Origin: Burkholderia sp. Nafp2/4-1b
Lineage (GTDB): Bacteria > Pseudomonadota > Gammaproteobacteria > Burkholderiales > Burkholderiaceae
DNA: 64,000 bases
Reading direction: 5' to 3'
NCBI RefSeq assembly: GCF_003635165.1
Contig: NZ_ML058615.1
Coordinates: 1-64,000 of the forward strand
This document shows, in pieces, positions 9,052 through 17,264 of this stretch. The position numbers and the translations under genes are program-made. The notes under the pieces are model-generated. The model searched no databases and was not told where the DNA came from. It worked only from the letters and a program-made list of their open reading frames with translations. Position 1 is the stretch's first letter. The number at the start of each line of letters is the position of its first letter.

Positions 9052-9180
9052 CGCAACGACGATAGCGCGGCCGGCAAGCTGCGCAGCGCACGATCGTAGC
9101 ATTCCTAAGCATGACCGCCCCGACTGTGCGAAGGCAGCCGGCGGGGACGCCTTTGTCTCGACTCAGTCGAAGGAACGCGT

Positions 9181-10518
9181 ATGACCACCAAGCCAACCGG
9201 CGATATCGCCGCGCATCGCCTGTCGTCCACGCAACTCTCGTGCGAATTCGCCGATATCGCGCCGCTGCTCGATCCGACGGCGGCCGCGGCCGCCGCGAGC
9301 CGCTGCCATTACTGCTACGACGCGCCGTGCGTGCAGGCCTGCCCGACGCAGATCGACATCCCGAGCTTCATCCGCAAGATCGGCAACGGCAACCTGAAAG
9401 GAGCTGCGACCGACATCCTGTCCGCGAACCCGCTCGGCGGGATGTGCGCGCGCGTGTGCCCGACCGAGATCCTGTGCGAAGGCGCATGCGTGCGCAATCA
9501 CCAGGATGCGCAGCCGGTCGCGATCGGCGCGCTGCAGCGGCACGCGACCGACTGGGCGATGACGAGCGGCGCGGTGCGCTTCACGCGGGCGCCCGACACG
9601 GGGCGGCATATCGCGGTGGTCGGCGCGGGGCCGGCCGGGCTCGCGTGCGCGCACCGGCTCGCGCTGGCCGGGCATCGCGTCACGCTGTTCGACGCGCGGC
9701 CGAAGGCAGGCGGCCTGAACGAATACGGGATTGCCGCGTACAAGACGGTCGACGACTTCGCGCAGCGCGAAGTCGAGTGGCTGCTGTCGGTCGGTGGAAT
9801 CGCGCTGCAAACCGGCGTTGCGTTCGGACGCGACGTCACGCTCGACGCGCTGCGCGAGCAGCACGATGCGGTGTTTCTCGCGATGGGCCTGGGCGGCGTG
9901 CGCACGCTCTCGATCGACGGCGAGCAACTGGACGGCGTGATGAACGCGGTCGACTTCATCGAGCAGGTGCGACAGGCCGACGCGCTGGAGAACGTGCCGG
10001 TCGGGCGGCGCGTGGTCGTGATCGGCGGCGGCAATACGGCGATCGACGCGTCCGTGCAGAGCCGCAAGCTCGGCGCCGAGCGCGTGACGATGGTGTACCG
10101 GCGCGGCGTGGAGGCGATGAGCGCGACGTGGGCCGAGCGCGAGTTCGCGCAGAAGAGCGGCGTCACGCTCGTCACGCACGCGAAGCCGGTGCGCATCGCG
10201 GGCATGGACGGGCACGTGACGGGTGTCGAATTCGAGGCCGCGTCGGGCGAACGCTTCAACGTCGACGCGGACATGGTGCTGAAGGCGATCGGCCAGACGC
10301 TGGTGCCGGACGGCGTCGCGACCGCGTTGCTGACGGCGGACGGCGCGCGCATCGCGGTCGATGCGGACGGCCGCACCGCGTTGCCGGACGTATGGGCCGG
10401 CGGCGATTGCGCGGCGACGGGCGGCATCGACCTGACGGTGCAGGCCGTGCAGGACGGCAAGCGCGCGGCGGCCGCGATCGACGCGGCGCTCGCGCAGCGC
10501 GACGCGAAGGCCGCCTGA
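9181..10518 (+). CDS. preT: NAD(P)H-dependent dihydropyrimidine dehydrogenase subunit PreT
   Basis: This 445-residue flavoprotein resembles the small subunit of glutamate synthase. The N-terminal cysteine clusters CHYCYDAPCVQACPTQ and CARVCPTEILCEGACV bind Fe-S centres. The FAD site is VVGAGPAGLACA (near residue 145) and the NAD(P) site is VIGGGNTAID. It passes electrons from NAD(P)H to PreA, which reduces uracil or thymine to the 5,6-dihydro form. The start ATG 9181 has GAAGGA upstream. PreA follows after 80 bases. Confidence 0.92.
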   Translation: MTTKPTGDIAAHRLSSTQLSCEFADIAPLLDPTAAAAAASRCHYCYDAPCVQACPTQIDIPSFIRKIGNGNLKGAATDILSANPLGGMCARVCPTEILCEGACVRNHQDAQPVAIGALQRHATDWAMTSGAVRFTRAPDTGRHIAVVGAGPAGLACAHRLALAGHRVTLFDARPKAGGLNEYGIAAYKTVDDFAQREVEWLLSVGGIALQTGVAFGRDVTLDALREQHDAVFLAMGLGGVRTLSIDGEQLDGVMNAVDFIEQVRQADALENVPVGRRVVVIGGGNTAIDASVQSRKLGAERVTMVYRRGVEAMSATWAEREFAQKSGVTLVTHAKPVRIAGMDGHVTGVEFEAASGERFNVDADMVLKAIGQTLVPDGVATALLTADGARIAVDADGRTALPDVWAGGDCAATGGIDLTVQAVQDGKRAAAAIDAALAQRDAKAA

Positions 10519-10598
10519 ACGCGGGTTGCACGACGACGCCGCGCCCGCCACCCACGCCACGCGAATCACGAACAACGCCCATCTTCACGGAGCCGAAC

Positions 10599-11906
10599 AT
10601 GGCCGACCTTCGCTGCACCATCGCAGGCATCACTTCGCCGAACCCGTTCTGGCTCGCTTCCGCGCCGCCGACCGACAAGGCGTACAACGTCAACCGCGCA
10701 TTCGAGGCCGGCTGGGGCGGGGTCGTGTGGAAGACGCTCGGGCTCGATCCGCACGTCGTCAACGTCAGCTCGCGCTACGGCGCCGTGCAGTGGAACGGCC
10801 AGCGGATCGCCGGACTGAACAACATCGAGCTGATTACCGATCGCCCGCTCGACGTGAACCTGAAAGAGATCGCGCAGGTGAAGCGCGACTGGCCCGACCG
10901 CGCGCTGATCGTGTCGCTGATGGTGCCGTGCAACGAGCGCGACTGGAAATGGATCCTGCCGCTCGTCGAGGATACCGGCGCCGATGCGGTCGAGCTGAAC
11001 TTCGGCTGCCCGCACGGGATGAGCGAGCGCGGGATGGGCGCGGCGGTCGGCCAGGTGCCGGAATACGTCGAGATGGTTACGCGCTGGGTCAAGGAAGGCA
11101 CGAAGCTGCCGTGCCTCGTGAAGCTCACGCCGAACATCAGCGACATCCGGATGGGATCGCGCGCCGCGTACAACGGCGGCGCGGACGGCGTGTCGCTGAT
11201 CAACACGATCAACTCGATCGTCGCGGTGGACCTCGACCAGATGGCGCCGATGCCGACCGTCGACGGCAAGGGCACGCACGGCGGCTACTGCGGCCCGGCG
11301 GTCAAGCCGATCGCGCTGAACATGGTCGCGGAAATCGCGCGCGATCCGGAAACGCCGAACCTGCCGATCTCCGGCATAGGCGGCATCTCGTCGTGGCGCG
11401 ACGCGGCCGAGTTCATGGTGCTCGGCGCCGGCAGTGTGCAGGTATGCACCGCGGCGATGCATTACGGATTCCGGATCGTGACGGATCTCGTCGACGGGCT
11501 GTCGAACTGGATGGACGACAAGGGCTATGCGACGCTCGACGACATTCGCGGCCGCGCGGTGCCGAACGTCACCGACTGGAAATACCTGAACCTGAAGTAC
11601 GACATCAAGGCGCGCATCGACCAGGACCGCTGCATCCAGTGCGGGCTGTGCCATATCGCGTGCGAGGACACGTCGCACCAGGCGATCACCGCGGTGAAGG
11701 ACGGCGTGCGGCATTTCGAAGTGATTGATTCGGAATGCGTCGGGTGCAATCTTTGCATGCATGTGTGTCCGGTCGAGCAGTGCATCACGATGGAGCGGGT
11801 CGACGCGGGCGATTACGCGAACTGGACCACGCATCCGAACAACCCGGCGCGTGCCGATGCGGGCGCGAGCGCGGCGGAGCCCGCGAAGCACGTGAAGGCG
11901 GCCTGA
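10599..11906 (+). CDS. preA: NAD(P)-dependent dihydropyrimidine dehydrogenase subunit PreA
   Basis: This 435-residue catalytic subunit has an N-terminal FMN barrel related to dihydroorotate dehydrogenase (ASAPPTDKAYN, NFGCPHGMSERGMG, KLTPNISDI, SGIGGISSW). The C-terminal ferredoxin domain has two [4Fe-4S] motifs, CIQCGLCHIACE and CVGCNLCMHVCPVEQC. It reduces uracil and thymine using electrons from PreT. The start is the ATG of MADLRCT at 10599; the frame runs open far upstream across the preT gene but without coding sense. A short Ala/Lys tail ends the protein. Confidence 0.94.
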   Translation: MADLRCTIAGITSPNPFWLASAPPTDKAYNVNRAFEAGWGGVVWKTLGLDPHVVNVSSRYGAVQWNGQRIAGLNNIELITDRPLDVNLKEIAQVKRDWPDRALIVSLMVPCNERDWKWILPLVEDTGADAVELNFGCPHGMSERGMGAAVGQVPEYVEMVTRWVKEGTKLPCLVKLTPNISDIRMGSRAAYNGGADGVSLINTINSIVAVDLDQMAPMPTVDGKGTHGGYCGPAVKPIALNMVAEIARDPETPNLPISGIGGISSWRDAAEFMVLGAGSVQVCTAAMHYGFRIVTDLVDGLSNWMDDKGYATLDDIRGRAVPNVTDWKYLNLKYDIKARIDQDRCIQCGLCHIACEDTSHQAITAVKDGVRHFEVIDSECVGCNLCMHVCPVEQCITMERVDAGDYANWTTHPNNPARADAGASAAEPAKHVKAA

Positions 11907-12006
11907 CCGGCGGCCGGCGGCGCGCGACGGGTGGCGCCGCTGCTTGTGTCCTGTTCAGCCGGCATCGCGCGATGCCGGCACTGACGTTTACATGGAGCAG
12001 CGTTCG

Positions 12007-13515
12007 ATGAAACCAGCAGCGATTCACGCCGATCCCGACAGCGCCGCGGCGCCGGCCGGCAGCCTGTACAACGACGACCTCGCGCCGACGACGCCCGCGC
12101 AGCGCACCTGGCGCTGGTATCACTTCGCGGCGCTGTGGGTCGGGATGGTGATGAACATCGCGTCGTACATGCTCGCGGCCGGGCTGATCCAGGAAGGCAT
12201 GTCGCCGTGGCAGGCGGTGCTGACCGTGTTGCTCGGCAACCTGATCGTGCTCGTGCCGATGCTGCTGATCGGCCATGCGGGCGCGAAGCACGGGATTCCA
12301 TACGCGGTGCTCGTGCGCGCGTCGTTTGGCACGCAGGGCGCGAAGCTGCCCGCGCTGTTGCGTGCGATCGTCGCGTGCGGATGGTACGGCATCCAGACCT
12401 GGCTCGGCGGCAGCGCGATCTACACGCTGCTGAACATCCTGACCGGCAACGCGTTGCACGGCGCAGCGCTGCCCGTCGTCGGCATCTCGTTCGGGCAGCT
12501 CGCATGCTTTCTCGTGTTCTGGGCGCTGCAGTTGTACTTCATCCTGCACGGCACCGATTCGATTCGCTGGCTCGAAAGCTGGTCCGCACCGATCAAGGTC
12601 GTGATGTGCGTCGCGCTCGTGTGGTGGGCGACGTCGCAGGCGGGCGGTGTCGGCTCGATGCTGTCGGCGCCGTCGCAGTTCGTCGCGGGCGGCAAGAAGG
12701 CGGGACTTTTCTGGGCGACATTCTGGCCCGGGCTGACCGCGATGGTCGGCTTCTGGGCGACGCTCGCGCTGAACATCCCCGACTTCACGCGCTTCGCGCA
12801 TTCGCAGCGCGACCAGATGATCGGGCAGTCGATCGGGTTGCCGCTGCCGATGGCGCTGCTGTCGGTGGTGTCGGTCGTCGTGACGTCGGCTACCGTCGTG
12901 ATCTACGGCAACGCGATCTGGGATCCGATCGACCTGACGAGCCGGATGACCGGGATCGGCGTCGGCATCGCGCTCGTGATCCTCACGCTCGACACGATGT
13001 GCTGCAACCTCGCGGCGAACCTTGTCGGCCCCGCCTACGACTTTTCGAGCCTGTGGCCGAAGGCGATCTCGTATCGCACCGGCGGGATGATCACCGCGAC
13101 GATCGCGATCGTGATGATGCCGTGGAAGATCCTCGCGACGACGGACGGCTATATCTTCACCTGGCTCGTCGGCTACTCGGCGCTGCTCGGGCCGGTCGCG
13201 GGCATCCTGATGGTCGACTACTTCCTGATTCGCGGCACACGGCTCGATACGCGCGCGCTGTTCGACGAGCGCGGCGACTTCAGCTATGCGCGCGGCTGGA
13301 ACCCGGCCGCGCTGGTCGCGCTCGCGGTCGGCGTGCTGCCGAACCTGCCCGGTTTCCTGCACACCGCGTTCCCGGCGTCGTTCCCGAACGTGCCGGCGTT
13401 CTTCAACACGCTTTACACGTATGCGTGGTTCGTCGGCCTCGTGCTGGCGTCCGGCGTGTACGGCACCTGGATGAAGTGGCGCGCCGCGCAGCGCGCGCAA
13501 ATCGCGAGCGCGTGA
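12007..13515 (+). CDS. NCS1-family nucleobase/hydantoin permease
   Basis: This is an approximately 500-residue transporter with about 12 hydrophobic segments. NCS1 features include the N-terminal YNDDLAPT and RTWRWYHFAALWVGMVMNI, and NIPDFTRFA in the middle. It would import uracil, allantoin or hydantoin with a cation. Its place between preA and the dihydropyrimidinase argues for pyrimidine or hydantoin uptake. The start was chosen at MKPAAIH (12007), with GGAG upstream; an in-frame ATG at 11992 would add five residues. Confidence 0.88.
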   Translation: MKPAAIHADPDSAAAPAGSLYNDDLAPTTPAQRTWRWYHFAALWVGMVMNIASYMLAAGLIQEGMSPWQAVLTVLLGNLIVLVPMLLIGHAGAKHGIPYAVLVRASFGTQGAKLPALLRAIVACGWYGIQTWLGGSAIYTLLNILTGNALHGAALPVVGISFGQLACFLVFWALQLYFILHGTDSIRWLESWSAPIKVVMCVALVWWATSQAGGVGSMLSAPSQFVAGGKKAGLFWATFWPGLTAMVGFWATLALNIPDFTRFAHSQRDQMIGQSIGLPLPMALLSVVSVVVTSATVVIYGNAIWDPIDLTSRMTGIGVGIALVILTLDTMCCNLAANLVGPAYDFSSLWPKAISYRTGGMITATIAIVMMPWKILATTDGYIFTWLVGYSALLGPVAGILMVDYFLIRGTRLDTRALFDERGDFSYARGWNPAALVALAVGVLPNLPGFLHTAFPASFPNVPAFFNTLYTYAWFVGLVLASGVYGTWMKWRAAQRAQIASA

Positions 13516-13571
13516 CGAACCCGATGCATGGGATGCGTGCGGTACCCGACAGTCAACGAGGAGGCAACCCA

Positions 13572-15029
13572 ATGGCAATCCTGATTCGCGGCGGTACCGT
13601 GGTCGATGCGGACCGCACCTATCGCGCGGACGTCCTGTGTGCGGACCCGCAGGACGGCGGCACGATCCTGCAGATCGCCGAGACGATCGACGCGCCGGCC
13701 GGCGCGACGGTGGTCGACGCGCACGACCAGTACGTGATGCCGGGCGGTATCGATCCGCATACGCACATGGAACTGCCGTTCATGGGCACGACGGCGAGCG
13801 ACGATTTCTATTCGGGCACGGCCGCCGGGCTGTCGGGCGGCACGACGAGCATCATCGACTTCGTGATCCCGAGCCCGAAGCAGCCGCTGATGGATGCGTT
13901 CCACCAATGGCGCGGCTGGGCCGAGAAGGCGGCGGCCGACTACGGCTTCCACGTGGCCGTCACGTGGTGGGACGAATCGGTGCATCGCGACATGGGCACG
14001 CTGGTGCGCGAGCACGGCGTATCGAGCTTCAAGCACTTCATGGCGTACAAGAACGCGATCATGGCCGACGACGAGGTCCTCGTGAACAGCTTCACGCGTT
14101 CGCTCGAACTCGGCGCGCTGCCGACCGTGCACGCGGAGAACGGTGAACTCGTGTTCCAGCTGCAGAAGGCGCTGCTCGCGCGCGGGATGACGGGGCCGGA
14201 GGCGCATCCGCTGTCGCGGCCGCCGGAGGTCGAGGGCGAGGCCGCGAACCGCGCGATCCGCATCGCGCAGGTGCTCGGCGTGCCGGTGTATATCGTGCAC
14301 GTATCGGCGAAGGACGCGGTCGACGTGATCACGCGCGCGCGCAGCGAAGGGCTGCGCGTGTTCGGCGAAGTGTTGCCGGGCCACCTGGTGATCGACGAGT
14401 CCGTGTATCGCGACCCGGACTGGACGCGTGCGGCCGCGCACGTGATGAGCCCGCCGTTCCGCTCGGCCCAGCATCGCGAGGCGCTGTGGCGCGGGCTGCA
14501 GTCGGGCCAGTTGCACACGACGGCGACCGACCATTGCGTGTTCTGCGCGTCGCAGAAGGCGATGGGCCGCGACGATTTCACGAAGATCCCGAACGGCTGC
14601 GGCGGTGTGGAAGACCGCATGTCGGTGTTGTGGCATCACGGCGTGAATCATGGCCGCATCACGCCGAACGAGTTCGTGCGGATCACGTCGACGAACGCCG
14701 CGCAGATCTTCAACCTGTATCCGCGCAAGGGCGCGGTGCAGGTCGGCGCGGATGCCGATCTGGTCGTGTGGGATCCGGCCGCGACGAAGACGATCTCGGT
14801 GAAGACCCATCACCAGCAGGTCGACTTCAACGTGTTCGAAGGGATGACGGTGCAGGGTGTCGCGACGCACACGCTCACGCGCGGCGCGCTCGCGTGGGCC
14901 GACGGCGAGCTGCGGGCGGTGCGCGGCGCGGGCCGCTACCTGAAGCGGCCGCCCACGGCCGGCTACTACGAGGCCGCGCGCATCGCGAACCGGCTGCGCG
15001 AGCCGCATCCGGTCGAGCGCACCGGCTGA
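13572..15029 (+). CDS. hydA: Dihydropyrimidinase / D-hydantoinase
   Basis: This 485-residue cyclic amidohydrolase opens dihydrouracil or 5-substituted hydantoins to the N-carbamoyl amino acid. The binuclear zinc site is seen in GGIDPHTHMELPFMG, the bridging carboxylated Lys in SFKHFMAYKN (near residue 153), His in PTVHAENGE and VYIVHVSAKD, and Asp in TTATDHCVF. The start ATG 13572 follows a strong GAGGAGG. It completes the pathway uptake (NCS1), reduction (PreTA), ring opening (this enzyme) and carbamoyl hydrolysis (M20 enzyme). Confidence 0.94.
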   Translation: MAILIRGGTVVDADRTYRADVLCADPQDGGTILQIAETIDAPAGATVVDAHDQYVMPGGIDPHTHMELPFMGTTASDDFYSGTAAGLSGGTTSIIDFVIPSPKQPLMDAFHQWRGWAEKAAADYGFHVAVTWWDESVHRDMGTLVREHGVSSFKHFMAYKNAIMADDEVLVNSFTRSLELGALPTVHAENGELVFQLQKALLARGMTGPEAHPLSRPPEVEGEAANRAIRIAQVLGVPVYIVHVSAKDAVDVITRARSEGLRVFGEVLPGHLVIDESVYRDPDWTRAAAHVMSPPFRSAQHREALWRGLQSGQLHTTATDHCVFCASQKAMGRDDFTKIPNGCGGVEDRMSVLWHHGVNHGRITPNEFVRITSTNAAQIFNLYPRKGAVQVGADADLVVWDPAATKTISVKTHHQQVDFNVFEGMTVQGVATHTLTRGALAWADGELRAVRGAGRYLKRPPTAGYYEAARIANRLREPHPVERTG

Positions 15030-15094
15030 GTGCGCCGGCTGAATGCGTCGGCTGAAACCGGCCGAGCGCGCGGCGGGCGCGCTCGCCGCGATGG

Positions 15095-16216
15095 TCAGCG
15101 TGCGTCGCCGGCGGTCACTTCGCGGATCGGGATCACGGTGCGCGCGCCGCACTGGCGCAACAGGTCGCGCAGTTCATTGATGACCGGAAACACCTCGTGG
15201 TTCCAGTCGGCGCCCTGCCGGTCGTGCGCTTCCTGCTCGCGCTCGACGATCCAGCGATCCTCGCGGAAGATCCGCTCGGTGAACCAGACGAGCAGCGGCC
15301 ACGCGAGATCGAGCGCGAACGGGATGCCCGGCTTGTGGATCGACAGGAGACCGAACGTGCGGTTGGTGCGCTGCTCGGCGTCGAGCGGCACGTAGACGAT
15401 CCACAGGTCCATCACGAGCGTGCCTTCGCTCGAGCGGATCTGCAAGGTCTGGTACGGATAGATCGTGCGCACCGTCATCACGCTCTTGTCGGCCTGGTCG
15501 GTCGGCTTCTTGCTCGCGCCGAACACGAGCGCCTCGCCGACCGGCTGCTTGCCTTCCATTCGCGCGAACGTGTAATCGACCTCGACCCAGTCGTCGCCGC
15601 GCCGGCGGCCGAGGCTGCGCGCACGCATCTGTCCCATCTGCTTGCGATGCAGGAACTGATGGTTCATGTCCATCAGGTTCTCGTGCATGAACGAGTAGTG
15701 GCACTTGACCTCGCGGCCGAAGCGGCGGGTCTTGAAGGCGGGATCGTCGGCCGATTCGAGCGCGGGGAACGGGCGTTCGTCCGCGAGCGTCGCGTCGCCG
15801 GGGAACACGAAGATCAGCCCGTGCGCCTCGCGGCACGGATACGCGCGCACGCCGTTGGGCAAGCGCTCGCGGCCGAGATACGGCACGTCGACGCAGCGGC
15901 CGCTGTCGCATGCGTAGGTCCAGCCGTGGTAGCAGCAGCGCAGCGTTTCGCCGTCGACGACGCCCGCATGCAGCGGCACCTGGCGGTGTGCGCAACGATC
16001 TTCGAGCGCATACACGGCGCCCGATTCGGTGCGCACGAGCACGATCGGATCGCCGGCGAAGCGCACGCCGAGCGTCTTGCCGCGCTTCAGTTCGCGCGAC
16101 CACGCGAGCGGATACCAGTGATCGGGATGGATGGGCACGCGGCGCAGGTCGCGCACGACCGCGTCGGTGGACGGTTCTTCGAGGATGCTGCTGTCAGACA
16201 AAGGCACTGCGCGCAT
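15095..16216 (-). CDS. Rieske [2Fe-2S] non-haem iron oxygenase, alpha subunit type
   Basis: This 373-residue oxygenase has a Rieske domain (CAHRQVPL and CCYHGWTY giving Cys-X-His / Cys-X2-His) and a catalytic mononuclear iron site in ENLMDMNHQFLH (Asn/Asp and two His). Such enzymes hydroxylate or demethylate aromatic or cyclic substrates with electrons from a separate reductase, and none is encoded next door. It converges on the pyrimidine cluster with a 65-base gap. It may act on a related ring or N-methyl compound, but position is the only evidence. The start is MRAVPLSD at 16216, with GGAGG upstream. Confidence 0.87.
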   Translation of the reverse strand: MRAVPLSDSSILEEPSTDAVVRDLRRVPIHPDHWYPLAWSRELKRGKTLGVRFAGDPIVLVRTESGAVYALEDRCAHRQVPLHAGVVDGETLRCCYHGWTYACDSGRCVDVPYLGRERLPNGVRAYPCREAHGLIFVFPGDATLADERPFPALESADDPAFKTRRFGREVKCHYSFMHENLMDMNHQFLHRKQMGQMRARSLGRRRGDDWVEVDYTFARMEGKQPVGEALVFGASKKPTDQADKSVMTVRTIYPYQTLQIRSSEGTLVMDLWIVYVPLDAEQRTNRTFGLLSIHKPGIPFALDLAWPLLVWFTERIFREDRWIVEREQEAHDRQGADWNHEVFPVINELRDLLRQCGARTVIPIREVTAGDAR

Positions 16217-16406
16217 GCGTGACGCCTCCTGGCTGGCTGGAGAGTTCCCGGCGCCGCGTGGTGTGCGGCGGGGATCGATCAGGAGAAGTCTACGCGAAGT
16301 TGGCCCGTGAAGCTGAATCGATACGGGTTTGCCCGGTCAGGGCGGCGTGCGTTTCATTGATGCAGCGCAAATACGGCCGGCGGCGCGGGCTGAACGCTCA
16401 CGCCGC

Positions 16407-16456
16407 GCGGGCCGCTCACGCCACTCACGCCGCACGCGGGCCGCCGAGCGGCCCGC
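16407..16456 (-). terminator. Stem-loop after msrA
   Basis: GCGGGCCGCTC (16407-16417) and GAGCGGCCCGC (16446-16456) are a perfect 11-bp inverted repeat with a 28-base loop, 10 bases past the msrA stop. The long loop and absence of a T-run make it an imperfect terminator call, but the position fits. Confidence 0.4.
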
Positions 16457-16465
16457 AATTCCCCA

Positions 16466-17209
16466 TCACAGCCCGGCTTCGCGCCACAGCACCGCGTCGG
16501 CGCGGTACAGCGCCGGGAAGCGCTGCTTCAGCCCGGCGACCTTCGGCAGGTCGTTGAACGCGATGTACGGCGCGTCGGGATGCAGCTCGAGGTAGTTCTG
16601 GTGATACGCCTCCGCCGGATAGAAGCCCTTGTACGGCTCGACGCGCGTGACGACGGGCGTCGGGAACGTGTGAGCGGTGCCCAGCTGCGCGATGTACGCA
16701 GTCGCGACGGCGCGCTGCTGCGCGGTGGTCGGGAAGATCGCGGACCGGTATTGCGAACCTTCGTCGGGCCCCTGACGGTTGAGCTCGGTCGGATCGTGCG
16801 CGACCGAGAAGAACACCTGCAGCAGCCGGCCGTACGTGACCTGCGTCGGGTCATAGACGATGCGCACCGATTCCGCGTGGCCCGTCAACCCGCTGCCGAC
16901 CAGCGCGTAATGCGCGGTCTCGGACGCGCCGCCCGCGTAGCCGGCCGTGACCTGCTTCACGCCCTTGACGTGCTCGAACACGCCTTGCACGCCCCAGAAG
17001 CAGCCGCCGGCGAGCACGGCGGTTTCCTCGTGGGACGCGCCCGGAGTTTCGTCGAGCGTCGGCGCGGGCACGGTGCGCATCGGTTCCGCGGAACTGACGA
17101 CGCGCTGGTAGCCGAACACGGCGGCGGCCGCGAGGGCAATCGCACCGATGCGGCGTAGCATGGCCGCCCGCCGCCGCGGCGCGGAATCGCGAGTGGATGT
17201 CGGGTTCAT
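16466..17209 (-). CDS. msrA: Peptide-methionine (S)-S-oxide reductase MsrA, exported or membrane-anchored
   Basis: This 247-residue protein has the MsrA catalytic motif GGCFWGVQGVFEHVKGV (near residue 70) and the family blocks GYAGG, GHAESV and YRSAIF. The first 40 residues contain a charged start and a hydrophobic stretch (IGAIALAAAAVFGY), a signal or anchor sequence that places the enzyme in the periplasm. It reduces the S-epimer of methionine sulfoxide. It is the last gene of an msrB-dipZ-msrA operon. The start at 17209 has GGAG just upstream. Confidence 0.92.
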   Translation of the reverse strand: MNPTSTRDSAPRRRAAMLRRIGAIALAAAAVFGYQRVVSSAEPMRTVPAPTLDETPGASHEETAVLAGGCFWGVQGVFEHVKGVKQVTAGYAGGASETAHYALVGSGLTGHAESVRIVYDPTQVTYGRLLQVFFSVAHDPTELNRQGPDEGSQYRSAIFPTTAQQRAVATAYIAQLGTAHTFPTPVVTRVEPYKGFYPAEAYHQNYLELHPDAPYIAFNDLPKVAGLKQRFPALYRADAVLWREAGL

Positions 17210-17264
17210 GAGTTGCTCCTTGGAAATGCGGGACGGAATAGGTTGGTCGGGTCGCAGCGCCTGC

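Noticed and set aside
9111..10598. Long upstream extension of the preA frame
   Set aside because: The first ~496 codons lie over preT in another frame and are Arg-rich without motifs. PreA begins at 10599.
12135..13571. Long upstream extension of the dihydropyrimidinase frame
   Set aside because: It overlaps the NCS1 permease in the wrong frame. A strong ribosome site marks the real start at 13572.
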